Assembly (NCBI RefSeq): GCF_003364215.1
Contig: NZ_NXLU01000002.1
Coordinates: forward strand, 248,001-312,000
From: Helicobacter cholecystus
Lineage (GTDB): Bacteria > Campylobacterota > Campylobacteria > Campylobacterales > Helicobacteraceae
Length of the DNA stretch: 64,000 bases
Direction of reading: 5' to 3'
The first letter of the stretch is position 1; the number at the start of each line of letters is the position of its first letter. Below the pieces are notes generated by a model. That model saw only the letters and a list, made by a program, of their open reading frames with translations. It was not told the origin of the DNA and did not search any database. This document shows positions 49,771 to 58,819 of the stretch, one piece after another. The position numbers and the translations under genes were made by a program.

Positions 49771-50622
49771 TCAAACTTTGGTGTTTTTCTTGATTTGATC
49801 GTGATAAAAGTAATTCACCACAATAGGTTTGGAGCGTGGAATAAGAGCATCATCATTTAAACATACTCTAGCCCCCTACTTTGCACAAATGCCTTAAGTT
49901 TAGAATCTAGCCACTGCCAATCAGTCATCTTGCTTTGTGTATAAATCTCTTGATAAAGAGAGAGAAAATGAGGGTATTTGATACGGATATACTCCATAAT
50001 CACAAATTTATAGATTCCTCTAAGATTAAGGTTTTCTAGCCAAATAAAATGACAATCTTCTTGCACTTCATGAATGATTGCTTCCACATCAATAATTTGT
50101 GGAAAAATGGGAGAGATGAAACAGATTGTAATAATTCCTTCATTATAGAATATCTTCATCGCCTCAAGTCGCCTTTTTATCTGCACAGCCCTATCCATAT
50201 CTTTTCTAAAATTTTCATCTAGGGTATTGATAGAGAAACGCTTTTAATCAACTCTAAATCTCATAAGGTTAAATCTGATTTTGTAGCAATGCTAAACTTT
50301 ATTCCACTGTCTTTAAGCTCTTCAAGAAGTGGCTTTTGTGCGCTGATATTTTTTTCTTGAGGATTATAAGGATCTGTAACTGAGCCAATAAAAAGCTCTT
50401 TATTGGCATATTTTTGAGTATTTTTTAAAGACTCCCAATATTTCACATCTATAAACTCTCCCCATTCCTCTATATGATTGCTAAATCTTTTCATCAAGCA
50501 CGCATAACAATACTTACATGCAAAGGTATAACCTGTGTAAGGGTTCGCTAAATAATCCCCCCCCCCCCTGGAAGATTAGATTTGGAGAGTATGCTTTTAA
50601 CTTATATTTCTTTAATTTTCAA
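49771..50622 (-). pseudogene. Decayed radical-SAM (SPL-like) gene with a 12-G tract
   Basis: Fragments in several frames align with a SplB/Rv2578c-like radical-SAM protein: VKSILSKSNLPG, then DYLANPYTGYTFACKYCYAC, then KRFSNHIEEW, FIGSVTDPYNPQEK, FSINTLDENFRKD, RRLEAMK, and KPIVVNYFYHDQIKKNTKV. Lesions: TAA at codon 7 after a TTG start (50602-50604); a run of 12 G on the coding strand (50557-50568) that puts the halves out of frame, where 10 or 13 would restore it; the first Cys of the CxxxCxxC motif is Tyr; TGA at 50261-50263; a frameshift near 50240; another near 49860-49875. 50 bp after dnaJ. Confidence 0.8.
50557..50568. repeat. Homopolymer of 12 C (G on the minus strand)
   Basis: The only long G/C homopolymer noticed in the window. 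Runs of this kind slip during replication and switch genes on and off in Helicobacter and Campylobacter. Here it lies in the 5' part of the decayed radical-SAM gene; because other lesions exist, switching would not restore function. Confidence 0.95.
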
Positions 50623-50672
50623 ATACTCTCCTAGCTTAAAAAGAAAAAATTTGATTGATTAGCTATAAATTT

Positions 50673-51788
50673 TTAGTTTTTAAATTCTGAAAACCATTTC
50701 TTAGCCTTATCAAATGCTTTTTTAAGTGTACTTTTATGGGGTTGGCTATGATCACCAAAACTTGCTTGAAGTTTTTGTGCAAGCTCTTTTTGTTCACTTG
50801 TAAGTTTTTTAGGATAAACAATTTTAATTTCTGCAATCAAATCTCCATAATAATTACCTTGGATACTTTTCACCCCATGTCCTTCAAAAATAAATTGTGT
50901 TCTATCTTTTGAGCCCACAGGAATATTAAGCTCCAATTCCCCTCTTAATGATGGAATTTTTAATCCACCTCCTAGAAGAATTGTTGTGAAAAATACAGGA
51001 ACTTCTACATAGATATTCTCTCCATCTCTAATAAAGTGTTCATCATCTTTAATTGAAATTTGGATATATAAATCCCCCCTTTCACCATTTTTGCCCTCAT
51101 TCCCTTTTTGAGAAACTCTAATTCTTGCCCCCTGAAATACTCCTTCAGGAATATCAATCTTAATTTTTTCTTTTTGAGTTTTATAACCCTTAGCATTACA
51201 TTTAGGGCATTTCTCAACAACAATCTTTCCATCCCCTTGACATCTAGGACAAGTTTGCGCAAAAGTCATAAATCCTTGACGAATTCCAATTTGTCCCTGC
51301 CCTTGACAATCTGGGCAAATTTCTTTTTTCTTAGCACCACTTCCCTTGCACTCTTGACATGCGACTTTATAAGAGACTTCTATCTCTTTTTTACATCCAA
51401 AAACTGCCTCTTTAAACTCAAGCGTGAAAGCAAGTGCCACATCAAGTTGAAATGTTAAATCATCTCTTTGACTCCTTCTACGACTCCCACCGCCAAAAAA
51501 GCCCTCAAAAATATCACCAAAAATATCACCAAATCCACTCATCCCCCCACTACTCCCTACACCTTGAAGCCCTGCTTTTCCATAACGATCATAAGTTGCT
51601 CTCTTCTCCTCATTACTTAAAACCTCATAAGCTTCATTAATTTTTTTAAATTGTTCTTCAGCTTGTGGATTATCAGGATTACGATCAGGGTGATATGCCA
51701 TTGCTAATCTTCTAAAAGCTTTTTTGATTTCATCACCAGATGCAGTACGATTCACTTCTAAGACTTCATAGTAATCAAACTCTTCCAA
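50673..51788 (-). CDS. dnaJ: Chaperone protein DnaJ
   Basis: Hsp40 partner of DnaK. J-domain with [12 protein letters not shown] (HPD near residue 33), Gly-rich linker, zinc domain with four CxxCxGxG repeats ([32 protein letters not shown]), and C-terminal substrate-binding barrels. 371 residues. Divergent from recR. Confidence 0.96.
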   Translation of the reverse strand: MEEFDYYEVLEVNRTASGDEIKKAFRRLAMAYHPDRNPDNPQAEEQFKKINEAYEVLSNEEKRATYDRYGKAGLQGVGSSGGMSGFGDIFGDIFEGFFGGGSRRRSQRDDLTFQLDVALAFTLEFKEAVFGCKKEIEVSYKVACQECKGSGAKKKEICPDCQGQGQIGIRQGFMTFAQTCPRCQGDGKIVVEKCPKCNAKGYKTQKEKIKIDIPEGVFQGARIRVSQKGNEGKNGERGDLYIQISIKDDEHFIRDGENIYVEVPVFFTTILLGGGLKIPSLRGELELNIPVGSKDRTQFIFEGHGVKSIQGNYYGDLIAEIKIVYPKKLTSEQKELAQKLQASFGDHSQPHKSTLKKAFDKAKKWFSEFKN

Positions 51789-51886
51789 AACATTATCCTT
51801 AAAAATTAAAAGTTAAACTCTAAAAAATATAATTTTAGCAAACTCACAAGGAGAATTTAAAAACACTTACTCAAGAAAAAAATCAA

Positions 51887-52480
51887 ATGCTACAATTCCA
51901 AGTTATGAGAATTAAAAATCTTCAATCTTTTTATTTGCTTGTTGAAACTCTTGAAAAACTTCCCTCGATTGGAAGAAAGTCTGCAGAAAAAATGGCATAC
52001 ACTCTTTGTGTAGAAAATAAATATTTGGGAATGCAAATTGCAAAAAATATCCAAAATGCCATAGAGAATGTGCAAAAATGCTCAATATGTGGAGGATTAA
52101 GTCAAGAAGAAGAATGTCAAATCTGCCAAAATCAAGAGCGCAATAATGGCCAACTTTGTATTGTCGGACATCCAAGAGATATTGCAATTATTGAAAATAC
52201 CCATAGTTTTTTTGGGAAATATTTTGTATTAGAATCCCTTGAAAGTGTTGATTTTGAAGCACTGATTACACTAATTGTAAAGAATAATATCCATGAGGTA
52301 ATTTTTAGTCTTTCTCCTTCTTTAGCCAATGATGCACTCATGCTCTTTATTGAAGATAGATTAAGCGCAATTCCACTTACTTTTAGCAAAATAGCACAAG
52401 GAGTTCCTACTGGGATTGGACTTGATCATATTGATGAGCTTTCACTCACTCGAGCCTTTGAAGGAAGAATAAAAATCTAA
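51887..52480 (+). CDS. recR: Recombination protein RecR
   Basis: DNA-gap repair with RecO and RecF-type loading of RecA. Helix-hairpin-helix LPSIGRKSAEKMAY (near 25), zinc Cys in CSICGGLSQEEECQIC (near 65-80), Toprim with CIVGHPRDIAIIE, and VPTGIGLDHIDELSLTRAF at the C-terminus. An alternative ATG at 51905 would shorten the N-terminus by 6 residues. 197 residues. Confidence 0.94.
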   Translation: MLQFQVMRIKNLQSFYLLVETLEKLPSIGRKSAEKMAYTLCVENKYLGMQIAKNIQNAIENVQKCSICGGLSQEEECQICQNQERNNGQLCIVGHPRDIAIIENTHSFFGKYFVLESLESVDFEALITLIVKNNIHEVIFSLSPSLANDALMLFIEDRLSAIPLTFSKIAQGVPTGIGLDHIDELSLTRAFEGRIKI

Positions 52481-52555
52481 AATTATCTCAAAAACACGAT
52501 AAAATATAAAGTTACCTCGTGCTTAAGGTAAATAAAACATTTTAGGAGAATTAGT

Positions 52556-52846
52556 ATGAAAAAGTTCGTTGCAATTTTTGCACTAGGATTGGCTTCTATG
52601 CTTTTTGCAGAAGCTCCAGCAGTATATAAGAAGTGTACTACTTGTCATGGTGTTGATGGTAAAAAAGTAGGTGTAGCTCCAAAACCAATTGCTGGGCTTA
52701 GCAAGCAACAAGCGATTGACCTTTTAACTGGCTATAAGAACAAAACAATCAAAACACCAAAAGCAAACACAATGTTTATCCAAGTTAAGAATCTTTCTAA
52801 TGAGGATATCAATACTTTGGCAGAATATATCGCAACGCTTAAATAA
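52556..52846 (+). CDS. Periplasmic cytochrome c553
   Basis: 96 residues: signal peptide (MKKFVAIFALGLASMLFAE), one haem c site CTTCHG (near residue 28), and axial Met plausibly in the NTMFIQVKNLS segment. Small class I cytochrome passing electrons from the bc1 complex to terminal oxidases. AGGAG ribosome binding site. Confidence 0.92.
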   Translation: MKKFVAIFALGLASMLFAEAPAVYKKCTTCHGVDGKKVGVAPKPIAGLSKQQAIDLLTGYKNKTIKTPKANTMFIQVKNLSNEDINTLAEYIATLK

Positions 52847-52851
52847 TTTTT

Positions 52852-52869
52852 AGGGGGAAAAATCCCCCT
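52852..52869 (+). terminator. Probable terminator after cytochrome c553 gene
   Basis: AGGGGG/CCCCCT stem of 6 bp with the loop AAAAAT, 5 bp after the stop; a T-run comes only about 9 nt later, so strength is uncertain. Confidence 0.5.
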
Positions 52870-52904
52870 CTCATAAGCTCTTTTTACAATAATTAAGGAA
52901 AAAA

Positions 52905-53927
52905 ATGGCAGAAGTTTTAATTAACTCTCAATACTTTAAACATAATCTCAATCTTATTTCCAAACATCTCTTCAATCGACAAACTCTAGCTCTAGTTCTT
53001 AAAGATAATGCTTATGGTCATGGCCTTAGAGAAATAGCAAGCTTAGCGAGAGAGAATGGGATTGAGAGTGTGTTTGTTAAAAATGAATTTGAAGCTCTGC
53101 AAATTAAAAATGACTTTAAACATATCACAGCCTTTTATGGCTCTATCTCTCATGATTCTCCAAACAATATTTACCAAAGTGTTCAAACACTTACTACACT
53201 CAAAAATCTCTCTACAAATCGTGGGTTTGAGCTTGAAATAAATTGTGGAATGAATCGCAATGGAATTCACCCTACGCAACTCAAAGATGCATTTGCAATC
53301 ATTGCAAAAAGAAATTTGAAACTTATTGGAGTTTTCTCTCATAATGGTTTCAGTGATGAGGGGGGAGAATGTATGAAGATGCAAGAAGATACAAGTCTTG
53401 AAGTTCAAAGACAAGTCCTAGATCTATGTTCATTTTATTCTTTACCAACGCCAAGATTTCATTTTCATAATTCTTCAGGTACTTTTAGAAAAAAAAATAT
53501 TCAAGAGCTTGTGCGTATTGGGATTGCTGGTTATGGATATCTTTGTGCTAATCATCCACTATGCGCGGAGCTTAAGCCTATTGCAAGTCTTTGGGCAGAT
53601 AAAATTTGCTCTCATCAGCTTAAAAAAGGAGAAAGAATAGGATATGGCGGTGTTTGGCAAATGCCAAATGATGGAGTTGTAAGTAGCTATGATCTCGGTT
53701 ATGGTGATGGACTTTTTAGAATTAGCGAATATACAAAAAAGAAGCTATATTGTGCCGAGGGAGAGCAAATTCTTCCTAGAATGTCTATGGATTGTTTTTC
53801 AACTATTAGCCAAAAGGAGCGTATTTGTCTTTTTAGGGATGTGAGAGAGTGGGCAGAGATTTTTGAAACTATCCCTTATGAAATTCTCACAAAACTTTCA
53901 CCCTTTATCAAACGAAGGATTGTTTAA
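52905..53927 (+). CDS. alr: Alanine racemase
   Basis: Makes D-alanine for peptidoglycan. PLP Lys in LALVLKDNAYGHG (near residue 32), IGYGGVWQMP with a catalytic-type Tyr region, and the conserved RMSMDCF near the C-terminus. 340 residues, slightly short for the family (about 360-375). The stop overlaps the start of the next gene by 1 bp. Confidence 0.93.
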   Translation: MAEVLINSQYFKHNLNLISKHLFNRQTLALVLKDNAYGHGLREIASLARENGIESVFVKNEFEALQIKNDFKHITAFYGSISHDSPNNIYQSVQTLTTLKNLSTNRGFELEINCGMNRNGIHPTQLKDAFAIIAKRNLKLIGVFSHNGFSDEGGECMKMQEDTSLEVQRQVLDLCSFYSLPTPRFHFHNSSGTFRKKNIQELVRIGIAGYGYLCANHPLCAELKPIASLWADKICSHQLKKGERIGYGGVWQMPNDGVVSSYDLGYGDGLFRISEYTKKKLYCAEGEQILPRMSMDCFSTISQKERICLFRDVREWAEIFETIPYEILTKLSPFIKRRIV

Positions 53928-54376
53928 TGGAAGAATATGGATTAATTGGACTTTTTTTGGCAACAATGGCTTCTAGCACAATATTACCCATCCCCTCAGA
54001 GGCTGTTGTAGCAACTTTTATCGCACTTAAATATAATCCTTGGACTATCTTAATCGTTGCAAGTGTAGGAAATGTGCTGGGAAGTATTACAACTTACGCA
54101 CTAGGATATTTTGGACTCACTAAGATATTGGAGAAATTTTCAAAGATTGACAATATCAAAGTGAGATACTTTAGACAAAAAAGTCTTCAACACGGGGATT
54201 TGCTCTCCTTTCTTTCATTTCTACCTTTTTTAGGTGATATCTTTACCTTAGCTCTAGGATTAGCTAAATACAATGTTTATCGCTGTATTTTCTTTATTGC
54301 ACTAGGGAAGACCCTACGTTATGCTGTAATTATTTTCTTTGCAGACTATGTAATGAAATATATTCATTGGTTTTAA
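53927..54376 (+). CDS. DedA/YqaA-like (VTT domain) membrane protein
   Basis: 149 residues, about four membrane segments. SSTILPIPSEAVVATFIAL near residue 16 and SFLPFLGDIFTLALGLA (near 98) are the VTT/SNARE-associated pattern of YqaA, a small relative of DedA. Possible role in lipid-carrier recycling; unproven. Starts within the alr stop codon. Confidence 0.85.
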   Translation: MEEYGLIGLFLATMASSTILPIPSEAVVATFIALKYNPWTILIVASVGNVLGSITTYALGYFGLTKILEKFSKIDNIKVRYFRQKSLQHGDLLSFLSFLPFLGDIFTLALGLAKYNVYRCIFFIALGKTLRYAVIIFFADYVMKYIHWF

Positions 54377-54388
54377 GCACTTTTTTAG

Positions 54389-54502
54389 ATCTTTCTATTC
54401 TACTTACAAAAATATTTTAAAGATGATTCTCAAATCTTTGGAAGCAAAATCTTATCTCTCATTGGAAAAGAGAAATATAGCCCTTATAAACTATTGAATT
54501 AA
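54389..54502 (+). pseudogene. Remnant: 38-codon open stretch without start
   Basis: Open frame after a TAG, ending in TAA, with sequence like FLQKYFKDDSQIFGSK-type and SLIGKEKYSPYKLLN. There is no ATG/GTG/TTG start with a ribosome binding site. It overlaps the 3' end of the convergent glycosylase gene by 12 bp. It reads like the tail of a lost gene; I do not recognise the family. Confidence 0.3.
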
Positions 54503-55087
54503 CTTTGCTTCTTTAAAAGCATTACGCCATTGATTTCTTTTTTCATCACTATTCATAGAACGATTTAATCGACTTGGGCTAGGCAAATAAAATAATTGGC
54601 TAGAGGTGTAATCACAATGCTTAAATTCACTTTTAAATTTATTTTCAGCCTTTCTTGAGGTGAACATAATTTTTGTTTCTTTATATTGATCCAAAAAATT
54701 TTCAACAAATTCTAAGCAATATGTATGATTTCGAGCACATGTAAATAAATCTTTATCATTTGAATACCAGTTAAACCCCTCATAACTCTCAACAATATCA
54801 TAAATAGCAATTCCTCGGTTATTAATCCAGTCTTCTTTTTGCTCTTTTGGCATTTTTATCAAATCAGCATCAAATACATACCCCAAATATTCCCAAAACT
54901 CATTTGTTTTATTTCCATAAAAATACCCATTATCTCTTGATGCTTTAGAAGGAAAAGTCCCAAGAATTAAACACTTATAATGATATTTACCACTAAGATA
55001 TATCTCTTTTCTATTGGCAAAGGGGTAGGTAAACTCAAACCAATCCATATCCATATCTTTGATTTTCTTCTTAAATTCATTCATCAT
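54491..55087 (-). CDS. Uracil-DNA-glycosylase superfamily protein (HDG-like)
   Basis: 198 residues. CLILGTFPSKASRDNGYFYG and NEFWEYLG at about 40-70 resemble the hypoxanthine/mismatch-specific DNA glycosylases (family 6 UDG), and LFYLPSPSRLN near 170 resembles their second motif. Likely excises deaminated bases. Short, AT-rich flanks on both sides hold only remnants. Fairly confident in superfamily, not in substrate. Confidence 0.75.
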   Translation of the reverse strand: MMNEFKKKIKDMDMDWFEFTYPFANRKEIYLSGKYHYKCLILGTFPSKASRDNGYFYGNKTNEFWEYLGYVFDADLIKMPKEQKEDWINNRGIAIYDIVESYEGFNWYSNDKDLFTCARNHTYCLEFVENFLDQYKETKIMFTSRKAENKFKSEFKHCDYTSSQLFYLPSPSRLNRSMNSDEKRNQWRNAFKEAKLIQ

Positions 55088-55194
55088 AAACCCGCTGTAT
55101 TCAATTTTAAAATTGGATCATTACAAAATCAAACTTAACTATACCTTAATTTATTTATAAAAAACTTTATGATTTATTATTTGGATATTTATTT

Positions 55195-55350
55195 TTATTC
55201 AGAAGCTTCCAATATATCCTCTAAATCCTCCCATAAATCATCAAAATTTTATATAGTCTCTTTAATATTTGTGTGAAACACTAAATTTATCGCGTAAAAA
55301 TACTTTCTTGATCCTAACTCTATTTGATCTACTTCTCTTTTTTGTTTGAA
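55195..55350 (-). pseudogene. Remnant open frame beside tRNA-Asn
   Basis: In the 380-bp gene-free stretch 55088-55466, one minus-strand frame reads FKQKREVDQIELGSRKYFYAI, LVFHTNIKETI, a TAA, then NFDDLWEDLEDILEASE and a stop: 52 codons with one internal stop and no start. Looks like a decayed small gene; no family recognised. The rest of the stretch shows nothing but AT-rich sequence. Confidence 0.4.
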
Positions 55351-55466
55351 TTAATTTATCCACAATTATATTGTCAAGATTATTGCAAAAAGACTTTGAG
55401 ATACTACAAAAAACTATAAGAAAAATTAAAAATGATGATTGAATCTATAAACTGTAAGATGAAGTA

Positions 55467-55541
55467 TGGCTCCGGATGCAGGATTCGAACCTGCGACCAA
55501 GCGGTTAACAGCCGCCTACTCTACCGCTGAGCTAATCCGGA
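55467..55541 (-). tRNA. trnN: tRNA-Asn (GTT)
   Basis: 75-nt cloverleaf with CCA encoded: acceptor TCCGGAT pairs with ATCCGGA, D-arm with GCTCAGCGGTAGA, anticodon loop CTGTTAA giving anticodon GTT, T-arm GCAGGTTCGAATCCTGC. It serves the Asn codons charged directly or via GatCAB (gatB at 24.3 kb). Confidence 0.97.
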
Positions 55542-55566
55542 ATACGAAGCTCAATTTAAAGTTAAG

Positions 55567-55572
55567 ATTATA
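55567..55572 (-). promoter_or_regulatory. -10 box of tRNA-Asn
   Basis: TATAAT on the minus strand, about 26 bp before the tRNA 5' end. Confidence 0.5.
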
Positions 55573-55591
55573 GGGGAAAAATTCTTATATG

Positions 55592-56509
55592 TCAAGATAT
55601 TGGAGCAAAAAAACTCATATTTGCAACTTTTTTTATCTGTATTTTCCCATTTTCTAACATTTTTTTACAGATTTGCTCTCCATCAAAGAGTGCAGAAAAC
55701 TCATCCACACTGATTGGGCGTTTTTTAAGAATCTCTAAGACATCTTCTTCACTCTCTAAAAGAGTTTTTTGCTCCAAAGTAATCTCTTTCCTTACAGGGA
55801 TACTTACGCATTGCCCCTCAAACACTAAAGAAAGCTTTTTTAAAATCTCTATATCCACACCCTCAATTCTATAAGCTGGAGGACGATCTAATGTTCCTAA
55901 ATCTACACGATGCACACCTACCTCACGCATAAAATTTGCAAGTAAATGCATCTCTTCAAGATTATCATTGAGATTTTTAAGAACTAAAATCTCTGCAACA
56001 AGCTCTCCATCATATTTTTTTGCAAAGTCTTTAATCCCCTCTTTGATTTGTTCAATATCTAAAGATTTGTTTGGACGATCAAGCTTTTTGAAACACTGTG
56101 CAGAGTAACAATCAAGAGAAAATTTCACAATATCAAATTCTTTGAGTGCTTTTTGCACTTGTGGATCACCAAAACAAGAGCCATTACTGAGAATGAGTGT
56201 TTTATATTTTCCTCCAATCTTCTCTTTGATTTTAGTAATGAGTTCATAAAGGTGGGGATAGAGCGTAGGTTCACCATTAGCGCTAAGAGTAATGACATCA
56301 AGTTTTGGCCCACTCTTTAATCTTTTAAAAAGTGTATCAAGGATTTGTTCTACCTCTAAAACTTCCTCCATCTTCCCCATAGTCTTCGCTCCACCAAGCT
56401 CACAATAAAGACAATCAAAATTGCATTGTTTTTTACTTGGAGAAAGATCGATCCCCAAAGAGATGCCAAATCTTCTTGAATGTATAGGGCCAAAGATAAT
56501 ATTTTGCAT
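55592..56509 (-). CDS. Radical-SAM protein (elongator-like small family)
   Basis: 305 residues. GPIHSRRFGISLGIDLSP near the N-terminus followed by CNFDCLYCE, the CxxxCxxC 4Fe-4S motif (residues about 29-36). The GPxxSRRxGxSLGxD pattern is a recognised family in archaea and epsilonproteobacteria, of unsettled substrate. Its stop-start arrangement with hemE (1-bp overlap) suggests co-transcription. Confidence 0.88.
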   Translation of the reverse strand: MQNIIFGPIHSRRFGISLGIDLSPSKKQCNFDCLYCELGGAKTMGKMEEVLEVEQILDTLFKRLKSGPKLDVITLSANGEPTLYPHLYELITKIKEKIGGKYKTLILSNGSCFGDPQVQKALKEFDIVKFSLDCYSAQCFKKLDRPNKSLDIEQIKEGIKDFAKKYDGELVAEILVLKNLNDNLEEMHLLANFMREVGVHRVDLGTLDRPPAYRIEGVDIEILKKLSLVFEGQCVSIPVRKEITLEQKTLLESEEDVLEILKKRPISVDEFSALFDGEQICKKMLENGKIQIKKVANMSFFAPIS

Positions 56510-57531
56510 TAGCGTTTAGTTTTTTCTTTTACAAGCTTGACAAGCTCAATGGCATTTTCTCTTGGAAGATCAGGGATCATTCCATGTCCAAGATTAAAAA
56601 TATGTCCCCTTCCTTCATTCATCACAGAGAGAATTTGCTCCACCCCTTCAAGCATGGCATCCACATTATAAAGTCTTGCAGGCTCAAGATTACCTTGTAA
56701 AACATACTTTTTGCCAAGTTTTTCTTTTGCCAAACTCATTGGAGTTCCCCAATCCACTCCAAAGACATCAAAATCTCCATCTAGGTATTCAAGATATGCA
56801 CCGACACCTTTAGGAAAAAGCATTATAGGGATATGAGGGTATTCTCTTTTGATTTCTTTAGCAATTTTTTTCATATACTCCCAACTAAAGCTAAGATATG
56901 CACTCAACTCTAATGCCGAAGCCCAAGAATCAAATACCATTACAGCATTTGCTCCTGCCTTGATTTGAGACTTGAGATATCCAATCAAATCTTGGCTAAT
57001 CATCTCAAGCAAAGAGTGTAAAAGTGTGGGATTACTATAAAGCATCTTTTTACTATGCGTATAGGTTTTGCTTCCTTCTCCCTCAATCATATAAGTTGCC
57101 AATGTCCAAGGTGATCCACAAAATCCAATCAAAGCTTTATCTTTTGCAAGCTTACCTCTAATGCAACTTACTGCATCATAAACATATCCAAGCTTTTTAT
57201 AAGATCCACTTTCTAAAAGTTTAAGATCCTCTTGTGAGCGAATAGTTTTGCCAAATTTGGGTCCCTCTCCTGCAAGAAATTCCAAAGGCAGTCCCATTTC
57301 AAAAGGCACAACCAAAATATCGCTAAATAAAATTGCTGCATCAACATCTAAAATATCAATAGGCTGAAGTGTAACCTCTGCTGCAAGTTCTACATTTTGA
57401 CAAAGATCTAAAAAACTTCCTGCTTTAGATCTTGTTTCTCTATATTCACTGAGATATCGTCCTGCTTGTCGCATCATCCAAATTGGGGTATAAGGAGTTG
57501 ATTTCCTTAAAGCAGCATCAATAAAAATCAT
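56509..57531 (-). CDS. hemE: Uroporphyrinogen decarboxylase
   Basis: Removes four acetate carboxyls from uroporphyrinogen [21 protein letters not shown] near the N-terminus, [25 protein letters not shown] and [13 protein letters not shown]. 340 residues. Downstream radical-SAM gene overlaps by 1 bp. Confidence 0.95.
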   Translation of the reverse strand: MIFIDAALRKSTPYTPIWMMRQAGRYLSEYRETRSKAGSFLDLCQNVELAAEVTLQPIDILDVDAAILFSDILVVPFEMGLPLEFLAGEGPKFGKTIRSQEDLKLLESGSYKKLGYVYDAVSCIRGKLAKDKALIGFCGSPWTLATYMIEGEGSKTYTHSKKMLYSNPTLLHSLLEMISQDLIGYLKSQIKAGANAVMVFDSWASALELSAYLSFSWEYMKKIAKEIKREYPHIPIMLFPKGVGAYLEYLDGDFDVFGVDWGTPMSLAKEKLGKKYVLQGNLEPARLYNVDAMLEGVEQILSVMNEGRGHIFNLGHGMIPDLPRENAIELVKLVKEKTKR

Positions 57532-57612
57532 ATTTTTCCTTTTTTGACCAAACTAAAGTCAAAATTATATAAGAAACAAAAAACAAATCAAAGGGAATAA
57601 GTGAAGAAAATA

Positions 57613-57635
57613 AACCCCTCCAAAAAGAAGGGGTT
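57613..57635 (-). terminator. Terminator of the thrS-infC-rpmI-rplT operon
   Basis: Stem AACCCCT/AGGGGTT with a 9-nt loop, 10 bp after the rplT stop; on the minus strand it is followed by TATTTTC. Confidence 0.75.
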
Positions 57636-57645
57636 GAAGTGGAAA

Positions 57646-57996
57646 TTAGAGGGCTTTCTTTGCACTCTCTACAATTTTTGAAAATGCACCTATATCATTC
57701 ATTGCCATATCAGCAAGAATTTTTCTATCAAGTTCAATATTTGCTAATTTTAAACCATGCATAAATTTAGAGTAACTCATATCGTGCATTCTACAAGCTG
57801 CATTAATTCTTACGATCCATAGACTTCTAAATTCTCTTTTCTTTTGTTTTCTATCGCGGAAAGCATAATACATACTTCTTTCAAGTTGTTCTTTTGCTTT
57901 TCTAAAATGTTTTCTTCTACCGCTATAAAAACCTCTAGCAAGTTTTAAAATTTTCTTGTGGCGTCTTCTTCTTACCACGCCTGTTTTTACTCTCAT
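57646..57996 (-). CDS. rplT: 50S ribosomal protein L20
   Basis: 116 residues, highly basic: [22 protein letters not shown] at the start and [19 protein letters not shown]. Early assembly protein that in many bacteria represses its own operon. Terminal gene of the operon. Confidence 0.97.
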   Translation of the reverse strand: MRVKTGVVRRRRHKKILKLARGFYSGRRKHFRKAKEQLERSMYYAFRDRKQKKREFRSLWIVRINAACRMHDMSYSKFMHGLKLANIELDRKILADMAMNDIGAFSKIVESAKKAL

Positions 57997-58080
57997 CTTT
58001 TCTCCTTTACCTTTTATTAGGTGTGATTTACATCAAACTTTCCCTTTTTTTATCAAAGGGGGACTACAACTCACTCTGTA

Positions 58081-58275
58081 TTATGCTTTACACAATAGCT
58101 TTTTTACAGAATCCATATTTGCATCATGAACATATTTGGGTGCATTTAAGTTAGCTTTTCTTTTGTGATCTTTCTTAGTCAAAATATGACTTTTAAAAGC
58201 ACTGCCACGCTTTACAAGGTTCTTTTTTACCTTAAAACGTTTAGCTGCACCGCGATTTGTTTTCATCTTTGGCAT
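58081..58275 (-). CDS. rpmI: 50S ribosomal protein L35
   Basis: 64 residues: [19 protein letters not shown], then [17 protein letters not shown] 58275 is chosen because the upstream GTG at 58281 lies against the AAAGGAGA box, too close for initiation. Between infC and rplT. Confidence 0.95.
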   Translation of the reverse strand: MPKMKTNRGAAKRFKVKKNLVKRGSAFKSHILTKKDHKRKANLNAPKYVHDANMDSVKKLLCKA

Positions 58276-58303
58276 TTTCACTCTCCTTTCATAAGATTAA
58301 AAA

Positions 58304-58819
58304 TTATTTCTTTTTAGGAACAAATAGAATATTAACATATCGTCCTTCAAGTTTTGCCTCTTTCTCAGCAATTGCAATATCTTCTAACATCTCACTAATT
58401 TTTCCCAAGAGGTCAAGTCCTACGCCTGGAATACCCACTTCCCTCTGCTTGAGGAATACTCTAAAACGCACATGTTTACCATTTTCTAAAAACTCTCTTG
58501 CATGCTTCACTTTGTAATTAATATCATTTTGCGCAATTTGCACAGAAAGTTTAATCTCTTTAATTTCAATTTGCTTTTGCTTTTTTTTAGCCTCTTTTTG
58601 TTTTTTTTCGACTTGATATTTAAACTTCCCATAATCCATAATCTTACAAACTGGCGGATTGGCATTTGGAGAAATCAAAACCAAATCTAAATCATGCTCA
58701 ACTGCAAGTTCTAAAGCTTCCCTAGAACTCATAATCCCAAATTGCTCTCCACCCTCACCAATACAACGCACTTCTTTTAGTTGAATATCTTCATTTAATA
58801 ATGTTTCTTCTTTGCTCAA
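58304..58819 (-). CDS. infC: Translation initiation factor IF-3
   Basis: 171 residues: N-terminal [38 protein letters not shown] linker, C-terminal domain with [21 protein letters not shown] start at 58819, overlapping the thrS TGA (TTGA); a rare start recalls the AUU of E. coli infC that lets IF-3 control its own synthesis. Whether the same holds here is inference. Confidence 0.95.
   Translation of the reverse strand: MSKEETLLNEDIQLKEVRCIGEGGEQFGIMSSREALELAVEHDLDLVLISPNANPPVCKIMDYGKFKYQVEKKQKEAKKKQKQIEIKEIKLSVQIAQNDINYKVKHAREFLENGKHVRFRVFLKQREVGIPGVGLDLLGKISEMLEDIAIAEKEAKLEGRYVNILFVPKKK

Noticed and set aside
53927-54502. Frameshifted extension of the YqaA-like gene into the following open stretch
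   Set aside because: The YqaA-like protein ends at a normal length, and a TAG separates it from the open stretch; the two are treated as separate.
55467-55541. Prophage or genomic island attached to tRNA-Asn
   Set aside because: No integrase or direct repeat of the tRNA end was seen; only remnants and an AT-rich gap lie beside it.
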